Source: Verrucomicrobiota bacterium (GTDB taxonomy: Bacteria > Verrucomicrobiota > Verrucomicrobiia > Chthoniobacterales > Terrimicrobiaceae). Taken from it: DNA of 47,277 bases. Shown one piece after another: positions 38,561-47,277 of this stretch. The stretch lies in contig JAPLTG010000016.1 in assembly GCA_026398255.1 (NCBI GenBank), forward strand, positions 1-47,277. Direction: 5' to 3'. Position 1 is the stretch's first letter; each line of letters opens with the position of its first letter. The translations under genes and the position numbers were made by a program. The notes under the pieces were generated by a model, which saw only the letters and a list, made by a program, of their open reading frames with translations, had not been told where the DNA came from and did no database searches.

Positions 38561-39217
38561 CTAGCGCAGGTTCAGCCAGGCGGGGTCGTTGTAGCGTTCG
38601 CGGACGAGGGTGGCGGCGGCATTTTCCAGAGCGGGGAGGTTTTGGATGGGAGAAACGGAATCCGCCAACGCTTCAGCGAGGGCGAGCGGGGGGATGTCGG
38701 CGTGAAGAGAGCCTTGGTAAAGAGCGCCCCCACGCGAGCGGCGCAACGCGCCCCCGAGGATTTTGCGCGAACCTGCCACGATGTCGTAGGCAACAGGGCT
38801 CTCGAAGCACACCGGACCGCAGCGGCAATCCTCCAGCGCGACCAACTTGGCTTCGGGGAGAATTTCCCGGACCGCTGGCAGAAGTGCCTCGTGGATCGCT
38901 TGGTAGATTTGCGCGGAGGTGAGGTGGGTGAAGGCCCCACTGGCGGGAATCGCCAACCCGAGAGTGAGTTCGCCCCCATGAAAAACCGTCCCGCCACCCG
39001 TCCAGCGGCGCATGACAGGCCGGCCGTGGGCGAGGGTTTGGACATTTTGGAGGCGTTGCGAGTATCCAAAGGTCACCGCTGGTTTCGCCCAGCGATAGGT
39101 GCGAAGGACCGGTGCCTCCGCAACTCCGGCCAAAGCCTCGTCGCAAGCCATCTGCTCGGCCGGGGTCCGCAGGCACGGATCATCCCAAAAGAGAATTCGG
39201 GCGAAGGTTTTTTTCAT
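38561..39217 (-). CDS. lipoate/octanoate protein ligase-like protein
   Basis: A 218-residue member of the BPL/LplA/LipB family. The RRWTGGGTVFH motif and YDIVAGSRKILGGALRRSR with the lipoyl-lysine site AYDI-x-Gs-RK are clear. It is shorter than LplA and lacks its C-terminal domain, so it might be an octanoyltransferase (LipM-like) or a scavenging ligase. It opens the coaE-SWIB strand and is divergent from parB, with only 36 bp between starts. Confidence 0.85.
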   Translation of the reverse strand: MKKTFARILFWDDPCLRTPAEQMACDEALAGVAEAPVLRTYRWAKPAVTFGYSQRLQNVQTLAHGRPVMRRWTGGGTVFHGGELTLGLAIPASGAFTHLTSAQIYQAIHEALLPAVREILPEAKLVALEDCRCGPVCFESPVAYDIVAGSRKILGGALRRSRGGALYQGSLHADIPPLALAEALADSVSPIQNLPALENAAATLVRERYNDPAWLNLR

Positions 39218-39253
39218 GGTTTGCGGTGGAGCGCCTGTTTAGTTTCACGGGTC

Positions 39254-40138
39254 ATGGCAAAGCAAGCACTCGGCAAAGGCCTCGGCGCGCTCATCAACAA
39301 ACGCGTCGCGAGCCCCGCCCCCTTGGAGGAGCACGGGGAGAAAATCCAAAAGCTCCCTCTCACCAGCATCGCGCCCAGCCCGCTCCAGCCGCGTCTGGAT
39401 TTCCCCGTCGAGCATTTGAATGAACTCGTGGAGAGCATCCGCGATCGCGGGATCATCCAGCCCCTCATCGTCCGTCTGGTCGATGGCAGCTACGAACTCA
39501 TCGCCGGGGAACGCCGTTGGCGCGCGGCGAAGGAACTCGGCCTCGCCGATGCGCCCGCCATCGTGCGCGAGGCCAGCGACCGCGAGGTTTTGGAGTTGGC
39601 GCTCATCGAGAACCTCCAGCGCGAGGGCTTGAACCCGATCGAAGAGGCCTCTGCCTACTCGAAGCTGCACCAGGATTTCAGCCTCACGCAGGAGGAGATC
39701 GCGCGCCGAGTCGGCAAGAGCCGCGCCGCTGTGGCGAATGCCATGCGACTCCTCGACCTCGCCAGCGATGTGCAAGCGCTCCTCAAGCACAGCCGCATCT
39801 CTGTGGGCCACGCGAAGGTCCTCCTCTCGCTCCGCAACCACGAGGAGCAAAAACTCCTCGCCGACCAGATCGTGCGCTCGGGCCATTCCGTGCGGATCGC
39901 CGAGAAAATGGCGGCGCAGCTGATGGCGGAGAGCGGTCAGCCACGCAAAGGCCGCGCCAAAAACCGCCCACAGGAGCCCGCCGCTGCCATCCAGCGCGTG
40001 CAAAACCTGCTCACCCACCGCCTCTCCACGCGCGTCTCGATCCAGCACGGCGAGAAAAAGGGCCACATCCAGATCGAGTATTACGGCAGCGATGACCTAA
40101 ACCGCATCCTTGGCCTGATCGGGGTCGTAGAAGAATAG
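39254..40138 (+). CDS. parB: ParB/Spo0J chromosome-partitioning protein
   Basis: A 294-residue parS-binding CTPase. It begins AKQALGKGLGALI, with the CTP-site motif GERRWR (85-90), ENLQREGLNPIEEA, the HTH SLTQEEIARRVGKSRAAVAN, and a C-terminal dimer segment. No parA is nearby, and no parS-like 16-mer was spotted. Its stop is 3 bp before the desaturase start, so it heads a fatty acid operon. Confidence 0.94.
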   Translation: MAKQALGKGLGALINKRVASPAPLEEHGEKIQKLPLTSIAPSPLQPRLDFPVEHLNELVESIRDRGIIQPLIVRLVDGSYELIAGERRWRAAKELGLADAPAIVREASDREVLELALIENLQREGLNPIEEASAYSKLHQDFSLTQEEIARRVGKSRAAVANAMRLLDLASDVQALLKHSRISVGHAKVLLSLRNHEEQKLLADQIVRSGHSVRIAEKMAAQLMAESGQPRKGRAKNRPQEPAAAIQRVQNLLTHRLSTRVSIQHGEKKGHIQIEYYGSDDLNRILGLIGVVEE

Positions 40139-40141
40139 CCT

Positions 40142-41089
40142 GTGTCTGCTCTTGGTAAAATCCTCACACCCGCCGTGCGCTTCATCGACTCGGATTATTT
40201 TCCCGAGGGCGTGGAAAAAACGCGCGAACTTCCCGAGCGCTTCGAGTTCAAGCGTGCCGTGCCATTTCTCATCCTGCACCTCGGTTGCCTCGGCGTGATC
40301 TGGGTCGGCTGGAGTTGGGCCGCGGTGGCGACGGCGGTGTTTTTGTATTTTGCGAGGATGTTCGCGATTACGGGACTTTATCACCGGTATTTCTGCCATC
40401 GCGCCTTCCACACTTCGCGGGTGATGCAGTTTGTCTTCGGGCTCATCGGCCTTACTGCCGTCCAGCGCGGGCCGCTCTGGTGGGCGGCGGTGCATCGCCA
40501 CCACCACGCGCACTCCGACGACGAGCACGATGTCCACTCGCCGGGCGTGAAGGGATTTCTCTGGGCGCACATTGGCTGGCTCACAAGCAGCCGTAATTTT
40601 CCCACTGATTACCGGCTTGTGAAGGATTTGGTGAAATACCCCGAGCTGGTTTTTTTGAACCGCTTCGACCTCATCGGACCATTGATTTTGTTAGCCGGGC
40701 TCTATGGGTTCGGCGCCGCACTGGAAGCCTTCGCGCCCGGGCTCAGCACCTCCGGATGGCAAATGGTCGTCTGGGGTTTCTTCATCAGCACGACGGTGCT
40801 TTTTCATGGGACCTGCCTGGTGAACTCGCTCGCGCACTGTTTTGGAAACAAGCGCTTCGACAATGGCGATGACAGCCGCAATAGCCTGCTCATCGCACTC
40901 GTCACGCTGGGTGAGGGCTGGCACAACAACCACCATCAATATCAGGCCTCCGCGCGGCAGGGCTTCTACTGGTGGGAGGTCGATATTTCCTACTACATCA
41001 TTCGACTCATGGGGGTCTTCGGCATCGTCTGGAATATCAAACAAGTGCCAGCCGGCGTTTACGCCAAAGTGGATTCCTCTCCGAAGTGA
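40142..41089 (+). CDS. acyl-CoA/acyl-lipid delta-9-type desaturase
   Basis: A 315-residue membrane di-iron desaturase. The three His boxes are HRYFCH (81-86), HRHHH (118-122) and HNNHH near 265. Several hydrophobic helices flank them. It introduces a double bond into fatty acyl chains. The start is GTG at 40142. The stop TGA overlaps the GTG of the flavoprotein gene. Confidence 0.93.
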   Translation: MSALGKILTPAVRFIDSDYFPEGVEKTRELPERFEFKRAVPFLILHLGCLGVIWVGWSWAAVATAVFLYFARMFAITGLYHRYFCHRAFHTSRVMQFVFGLIGLTAVQRGPLWWAAVHRHHHAHSDDEHDVHSPGVKGFLWAHIGWLTSSRNFPTDYRLVKDLVKYPELVFLNRFDLIGPLILLAGLYGFGAALEAFAPGLSTSGWQMVVWGFFISTTVLFHGTCLVNSLAHCFGNKRFDNGDDSRNSLLIALVTLGEGWHNNHHQYQASARQGFYWWEVDISYYIIRLMGVFGIVWNIKQVPAGVYAKVDSSPK

Positions 41090-42357
41090 GGGAGCGGGTC
41101 GCCATCGTCGGAACCGGCGTCGCCGGCATGGGAGCGGCTTGGCAACTCCGCCACTCGGCCGATATCACGCTCATCGAGCGCGACGCCCGGCCGGGAGGAC
41201 ACACGAACACCGTTACGATCGACGAGGAGGGCACGCCCGTGCCGATCGATACGGGGTTCATCGTTTTCAACCACGCCACCTACCCGAACCTCGTGGAGCT
41301 TTTCCGCGAACTCGGCGTGGAAACCAAGCCCGCCGAAATGTCCTTCAGCGTCCGCCACGAACCGGCGGACCTGGAATACAACGGCATGGGGCTGGACAAA
41401 CTTTTCGCCCAGCGGCGCAACATCCTGCGGCCGCGCTTTCATGCGCTGGTGCTGACGATCATGCGGTTCTTCCGCATCGCGCGGAAGGCGCTGGAGAACC
41501 CCGCATCGCTCGAGTGCACGGTGGCGGAATTCGTCGAGCGGCACCGCCTCGGGCGCGACTTCCTCGAGTTCTACCTCGTGCCGATGAGTTCGGCCGTGTG
41601 GTCCACCGAGCCGCAGCGGATGCTGGATTTTCCGGCGCTCAGCCTGATCCGGTTTTTTCAAAACCACGGATTCCTCGGTGTCACCACGCACCATCCGTGG
41701 TTCACCGTCAGCGGCGGCTCGCAAAGTTACCGCGACAAAATCCTCGCAGCGTTCGATCCCGTGCGGTTGCCCGCCAAGGTAGTGGCTGTATCGGAGGGGG
41801 AGGGGAGCGCCAAGATCCGCGTCGAGGATGGCGCGGAGCTGGAATTCGACCGCGTCATCATCGCCGCCCATGCCGACGAGGCTTTGGCGATGCTTGCCGC
41901 GCCAGACCCTGACCAGCAAAGGCTCCTCTCGGCGTTTCGCTATCAGGAAAATACCGCCACGCTCCACACCGACTCGTCCGTCATGCCCCGTGCGCGCCGC
42001 GCCTGGGCTGCGTGGAACTACCGCGTGGAGCGCCAGCCCGGCGGCGAATCAAGCGCGACGACGCATTACTGGATGAATGCCCTGCAGGGGGTGTCGAAAA
42101 AACGGGACTACTTCGTCTCGATCAATGGCGCGGAGAATATTCCCGACGCTGCCGTGCTTTATCGCACAGTTTACCACCATCCGGTTTTCACTCTCGAAGC
42201 CATGCGGGCGCAGAGGGAGCTTCCCTCGCTCAACACCCGCTCGTCCCGGCAGCGCCTGTTTTTTTGCGGCAGCTACTTCCGGCACGGCTTCCATGAGGAC
42301 GCCTACGCCTCGGCGGTGGACCTCGCTCGCGTGCTTCGGCCGAACCTCGGGCGATGA
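41086..42357 (+). CDS. COG2907-type FAD-dependent oxidoreductase
   Basis: A 423-residue flavin amine oxidase-like protein. The dinucleotide site is VAIVGTGVAGMGAAWQL with ERDARPGGHTNT following, then THHPWFTVSGGSQSYRDKI and the C-terminal FAD block FCGSYFRHGFHEDAY. In many bacteria this family is next to DUF1365 and a Cfa-type methyltransferase, in unusual fatty acid modification. Here it follows a desaturase and precedes DUF1365, with no methyltransferase. GTG at 41086 is the start (GTGA overlap). Confidence 0.88.
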   Translation: MRERVAIVGTGVAGMGAAWQLRHSADITLIERDARPGGHTNTVTIDEEGTPVPIDTGFIVFNHATYPNLVELFRELGVETKPAEMSFSVRHEPADLEYNGMGLDKLFAQRRNILRPRFHALVLTIMRFFRIARKALENPASLECTVAEFVERHRLGRDFLEFYLVPMSSAVWSTEPQRMLDFPALSLIRFFQNHGFLGVTTHHPWFTVSGGSQSYRDKILAAFDPVRLPAKVVAVSEGEGSAKIRVEDGAELEFDRVIIAAHADEALAMLAAPDPDQQRLLSAFRYQENTATLHTDSSVMPRARRAWAAWNYRVERQPGGESSATTHYWMNALQGVSKKRDYFVSINGAENIPDAAVLYRTVYHHPVFTLEAMRAQRELPSLNTRSSRQRLFFCGSYFRHGFHEDAYASAVDLARVLRPNLGR

Positions 42358-43121
42358 ACTCCTGCCTCTACGAGTGCACCGTGATGCACCGCCGCCTCGC
42401 GCCCAAAAAGCACGAGTTCGTCTACCGGATTTTTCTCTTTCTCTTCGACCTCGACGAGTTGCCTGAAATCGAGCGCCGCGTCCCGTTTTTCAGCGTCAAC
42501 ACGCCGAACCTCTACTCGCTCCGCGACGAGGATTATTTCCAGTTCCACTCGCGCGGCATCCGCCAAAACCTCGAGACCTTCCTCGCCACCCAAAACCTCC
42601 CCGTCCGCCCGGCGCGCATCCAGCTTCTCACCCTCCCCCAACTCTTCGGCTACACCTTCAACCCCGTCTCGGTCTTTTTTTGTTTCGATGAAAACGAACG
42701 CCCGCTGACTTCGGTGATCCAAGTTGGAAACACCTTCGGCGAGCTGAAACCCTATCTCGTTCCGTGCGATCCCGCCGGCACGGGATTCCATGTCCGTGTG
42801 CCGAAGAACTACTATGTCTCGCCCTTCTCCGAGCTCGATCTGGAGTTCGACTTCCGCTTCGACGCGCCCGGCCATCGGCTTCGGTTGGCAATCGACGACT
42901 ACCGTGGCGGCGAGCGGGTTTTGATCAGCACCGTCACCGGCGCGCGTGAGGAACTCACCGCCACGAACCTTGCCCGCTTTTCGATCCGCTATCCGCTGAT
43001 CACGCTGAAGGTGATTGTTCTCATTCACTGGGAGGCCCTGAGGCTTTGGATGAAAAAAATCCCCTTTCGTTTCAAAGAAGCCGAGCCGCACCTCCAACAA
43101 GGCGCACACCGCGTTCATTGA
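42354..43121 (+). CDS. DUF1365 protein
   Basis: A 255-residue DUF1365 (COG3496) member: CLYECTVMHRRLAPKKHEF, LTLPQLFGYTFNPVSVFFCFD, and a C-terminal AIDDYRGG/ARFSIRYPLITLKVI part. The function is unproven; the context with flavoprotein and desaturase points to acyl chain modification. The start overlaps the flavoprotein stop (ATGA). Confidence 0.9.
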   Translation: MNSCLYECTVMHRRLAPKKHEFVYRIFLFLFDLDELPEIERRVPFFSVNTPNLYSLRDEDYFQFHSRGIRQNLETFLATQNLPVRPARIQLLTLPQLFGYTFNPVSVFFCFDENERPLTSVIQVGNTFGELKPYLVPCDPAGTGFHVRVPKNYYVSPFSELDLEFDFRFDAPGHRLRLAIDDYRGGERVLISTVTGAREELTATNLARFSIRYPLITLKVIVLIHWEALRLWMKKIPFRFKEAEPHLQQGAHRVH

Positions 43122-43176
43122 GAACGCCACACCCAATGTCTTGCCCCGCTCCCGCGACCGATGCCACATTTCCCAC

Positions 43177-44505
43177 ATGACTAGTCGTTTCTTGGGTTTG
43201 TTCCTAGCTTTGGTGGCCACCACCACCCTGTCAGCGCAATCTCAACTCTCCGGTGATGGCCGACAAGCTGTCGAAAAATCCGGCATTGCGCTGGTCAAGC
43301 CCCAGAAATGGTCGAAGGCGAATGAGGCTGTGCCGATGCGCTTCACCGCCTACACAAACCGCAGTGGCTACTTTGTCTTTCGCACACCGAGTGGCCAGGA
43401 GCGTCAAGTTTGGGTCGATCAAATCGTCGGAAGTAAGCCGATTCTTGAGCCGGAAATTCCCTCCGAAATCCTCGATGCCGCCCAGCGCAATAACATCCTC
43501 AACCAAGTCCTCGAATTGAAGCGTCTCATCGCCCAAGCGCCCTCTGCCGCCATAGAGCTTGGGCAATATGCGAAGCCTTTTATCGAGGCACTCCAGCGCT
43601 ACGACGCCGGCGAGGTGCGGGTGAATGGCACTTGGGAACCGGCTTCAAAGTATCGCGCGAGTCAGTTTTACGATGCACAAGTTGTTCTCCAGAAGTCGAT
43701 CGATCAGGAAGTCGATAAATCCAAATTCGACCTCGAGGAGAATTCTAATTTCAAGCAACTCGTCGAACTCTCGAAGAACGACGCCAGTCTGGAAGCCAAG
43801 GTCCAAGCCATCCGTGATGATTTCCAAAAGAAAGCCCTCTCGGAGCGTCAGCACAAAATCATCGACCAATTAACCAATCCGCACACGACCGAATCCGAGG
43901 CCCAATCGCTCCTCAAGGAGCTGGATGCATTCAAGAACTCGGACGAAAAAACCAAGGCCATCCTGCAGCAGGCAGTCACTGCCGGGCTTCTTGATCAGGA
44001 AATCCAAAAAATCAAAACGGCCATGGAAAATCACTTTGTAGGCCAGTCTCCGAGCGAGACGCCTCCGAAACTGCCCATCAATTTGGAACTCGAGATCCAA
44101 ATCCTTGCCGGCCAAATCTCCACATTCCGTATGACCTCGCCGCCGGTCGGCATTCGTATTTCCGATGCCACCGCTCGTGCCATCGCCGAGATTTCCAGTG
44201 GCCTGCCCAAAACCACCTCGCTGTTCGAGCAGCGCAACTATGTCGAGGCCGCCACGCTTTTGACCAACCTCAACTCTCAGGCCGCCAACATCGGTCCCGC
44301 CACCCAGCAGGTCATCATTGCCCTCCAAGTCGCCGCCACCAAAAAGGTCGATCTTTTCTCCAAGCTCCGCGCCGAGGGCGATACCGAAGAAAAAGCCGGC
44401 AACATCCCCGCCGCCCTCGAAAAATATAACGCCGCCCTCGAAATCTCACCGAACGCCGACCTTTCCGCCAAAATCGAACAACTCAAAACACCCGCCAAAA
44501 AATAA
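43177..44505 (+). CDS. secreted helical protein with TPR-like C-terminus
   Basis: A 442-residue protein not assigned to a family. The signal peptide is RFLGLFLALVATTTLSAQS. An N-terminal beta segment (TAYTNRSGYFVFRTPSGQERQVWVDQIVG) is followed by long helices. The end, LRAEGDTEEKAGNIPAALEKYNAALEI, is a TPR unit. The start at 43177 matches the signal. It is 2 bp before zwf, so they are probably co-transcribed, though a functional link is not evident. Confidence 0.7.
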   Translation: MTSRFLGLFLALVATTTLSAQSQLSGDGRQAVEKSGIALVKPQKWSKANEAVPMRFTAYTNRSGYFVFRTPSGQERQVWVDQIVGSKPILEPEIPSEILDAAQRNNILNQVLELKRLIAQAPSAAIELGQYAKPFIEALQRYDAGEVRVNGTWEPASKYRASQFYDAQVVLQKSIDQEVDKSKFDLEENSNFKQLVELSKNDASLEAKVQAIRDDFQKKALSERQHKIIDQLTNPHTTESEAQSLLKELDAFKNSDEKTKAILQQAVTAGLLDQEIQKIKTAMENHFVGQSPSETPPKLPINLELEIQILAGQISTFRMTSPPVGIRISDATARAIAEISSGLPKTTSLFEQRNYVEAATLLTNLNSQAANIGPATQQVIIALQVAATKKVDLFSKLRAEGDTEEKAGNIPAALEKYNAALEISPNADLSAKIEQLKTPAKK

Positions 44506-44507
44506 TC

Positions 44508-46037
<1,530 letters not shown>

Positions 46038-46039
46038 AA

Positions 46040-47044
46040 ATGCCCGTGCGTCCTCACCTGATCCTCGCCGGCGACATCGGCGGCACGAAGGCGAATATCG
46101 CCCTCTTCCATGTCGTCGGGCGCAAACTCTCCCTCGTCCGTGAGCAGCGCTATCCCAGCGCTGGCTACCCTGGCCTCAACGCCATCCTCCGTGAATTCCT
46201 CGCCGAGGAACACCAGCCCATCCTTGCCGCCGGATTCGGAATTCCCGGCGTCGTCTCAAACGGCCGCGCCAAGCCCACCAACCTCTCGTGGGGCGTGGAC
46301 GCCGAGGAAATCTCCGTGGAATTCGGCATCCCGCATGTCCAAGTCCTCAACGACCTCGCCGCCAATGCCTGCGGCATCGCGCACCTGCCCGCCGGGGATT
46401 TCGCTATCGTCCAGCGCGGCGCGCCCCATGCCACCGGCAACCGCTGCGTCGTCTCCCCCGGCACCGGTCTCGGCGAAGCCGGGCTTTTCTGGGACGGCCA
46501 CCGCCACCTTGTCTGGGCCTGCGAGGGCGGCCACACCGACTTCGCTCCGCGCAACGAACTCGAGATCGCCCTCCTCGAATACCTCATCAAGCAATTCGTC
46601 CATGTCAGCGCTGAGCGCGTCGCCTCCGGCATGGGCATTGAAAATATCTACAAATTCCTCCGCGATACCGGCCGCGGCACCGAACTTCCCGCCGTCGCCC
46701 AAGCGATGAAAACCGAGAACGCCGGCGTTGTGATCTCGCGCTTCGCCGATGCGGGCGAGTGCCCGATGTGCGCCAAGACGCTCGATATTTTCGTGAGCTG
46801 CCTCGGCGCCGAAGCCTCAAACATGGCCCTCAAAACCATGGCCACCGGCGGCGTCTTCCTCGGCGGCGGCATCCCCGTGAAGCTCCTGCCCCACATCCAA
46901 AGCGTCGCCTTCCTCCACGCCTTCAACGACAAAGGCCGCCTGAGTAGTTTGATGGAAAACACCCCCGTCTTCGTGATCCTCAACGACCAAGCCGCCCTCC
47001 TCGGCGCCGCCTACACCGCCCTGGAAAAAAGCTCTGGAGGGTAG
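46040..47044 (+). CDS. glk: glucokinase
   Basis: A 334-residue ATP-dependent glucokinase of the proteobacterial Glk type (COG0837). The phosphate-1 motif is LAGDIGGTKANIALF, followed by GIPGVVSNGRAKPTNLSW, LNDLAANACGI with the catalytic Asp, SPGTGLGEAG and GGIPVKLLPHI. It forms a short operon with zwf. No pgl or gnd is in the window. Confidence 0.95.
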   Translation: MPVRPHLILAGDIGGTKANIALFHVVGRKLSLVREQRYPSAGYPGLNAILREFLAEEHQPILAAGFGIPGVVSNGRAKPTNLSWGVDAEEISVEFGIPHVQVLNDLAANACGIAHLPAGDFAIVQRGAPHATGNRCVVSPGTGLGEAGLFWDGHRHLVWACEGGHTDFAPRNELEIALLEYLIKQFVHVSAERVASGMGIENIYKFLRDTGRGTELPAVAQAMKTENAGVVISRFADAGECPMCAKTLDIFVSCLGAEASNMALKTMATGGVFLGGGIPVKLLPHIQSVAFLHAFNDKGRLSSLMENTPVFVILNDQAALLGAAYTALEKSSGG

Positions 47045-47277
47045 TTCGGCGCTGGCTGGACCAGACATGTCGCAAAGCCACGAAGAAGAGTTGTAGCAAC
47101 GGCAGTCCTCTGCCGTTTCAAACCGACCCGCGAATGACGCGGGCATGTAGTCATGCAAGGAAAAAAGCGGGACTTTGGGGCGTCCCCCCGAACGCCTGCC
47201 GCGGCGAGCGGTGCGGGGTTTGGGGGCGCATAGCCCCCATCAGGCTGGTTGGGGAGTTTCTCAGGAACTGACTGACG
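47045..47277. other. gene-free end with hairpins
   Basis: No gene seen in the last 233 bases. Hairpins are AACGGCAG/CTGCCGTT (47098-47117, TCCT loop, REP-like), CCCGCG/CGCGGG (47127-47143) and a GGGGGC/GCCCCC pair near 47223-47240. The first is followed only by TTTC, so it is a weak terminator at best for glk. Confidence 0.45.

Overview
The window looks like chromosome of a Gram-negative member of the Verrucomicrobiota (PVC superphylum); the class cannot be fixed by reading alone. The clues are a GC-rich core with few Shine-Dalgarno sites and several GTG/TTG starts, lipid A genes (lpxA, lpxK), a stand-alone SWIB-domain protein, a short zinc-ribbon protein of a type I associate with this phylum, a CPBP/CAAX-type protease of the sort found with PEP-CTERM systems, and large secreted repeat proteins.

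Layout. 1-3363: an SF2 (Ski2-like) helicase between two direct copies of a short repeat that resembles the 5' leader of a REP-associated transposase, then an orphan antitoxin. 3444-7215 (-): a glycan pair, a two-domain GT4 glycosyltransferase and a GH130 phosphorylase/hydrolase. 7330-10803: thrB-lpxK with a bidirectional terminator, a secreted low-complexity protein, and birA. 10857-15430: gatC-gatA, a GxxExxY gene inside repeat-like sequence, and purL. 15440-20608: an accessory island crowded with toxin-antitoxin genes and remains: intact higBA, an AT-rich GIY-YIG/zinc-ribbon nuclease, a frameshifted Gp49-like toxin with an intact XRE antitoxin, a tandemly duplicated HigA-leader/ribbon-helix-helix unit, hipB with a truncated hipA, and a Fic protein with its own HTH.

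20671-30664: an NTF2-like protein, a CobW GTPase overlapping a WD40 protein, the convergent operon radC-lpxA-CPBP protease-nadE (-), tRNA-Pro(TGG), a lipoprotein cytochrome c, an MscS channel and a membrane-anchored unknown. 30649-39217 (-): metH with an AsmA-like protein and a zinc ribbon, a protein with about eleven 32-residue repeats, SWIB, coaE and a lipoate/octanoyl ligase-like gene. 39254-43121 (+): parB, a delta-9-type desaturase, a COG2907-type flavoprotein and DUF1365, packed with overlapping starts and stops. 43177-47044 (+): a secreted unknown, zwf and glk, the entry to the oxidative pentose phosphate route.

Most of the window is housekeeping. The strongest candidates for new biology are the decaying toxin-antitoxin island with its duplicated HigA-leader/RHH fusion, the nuclease inserted in it, and the relics of REP-type transposases placed around accessory genes.
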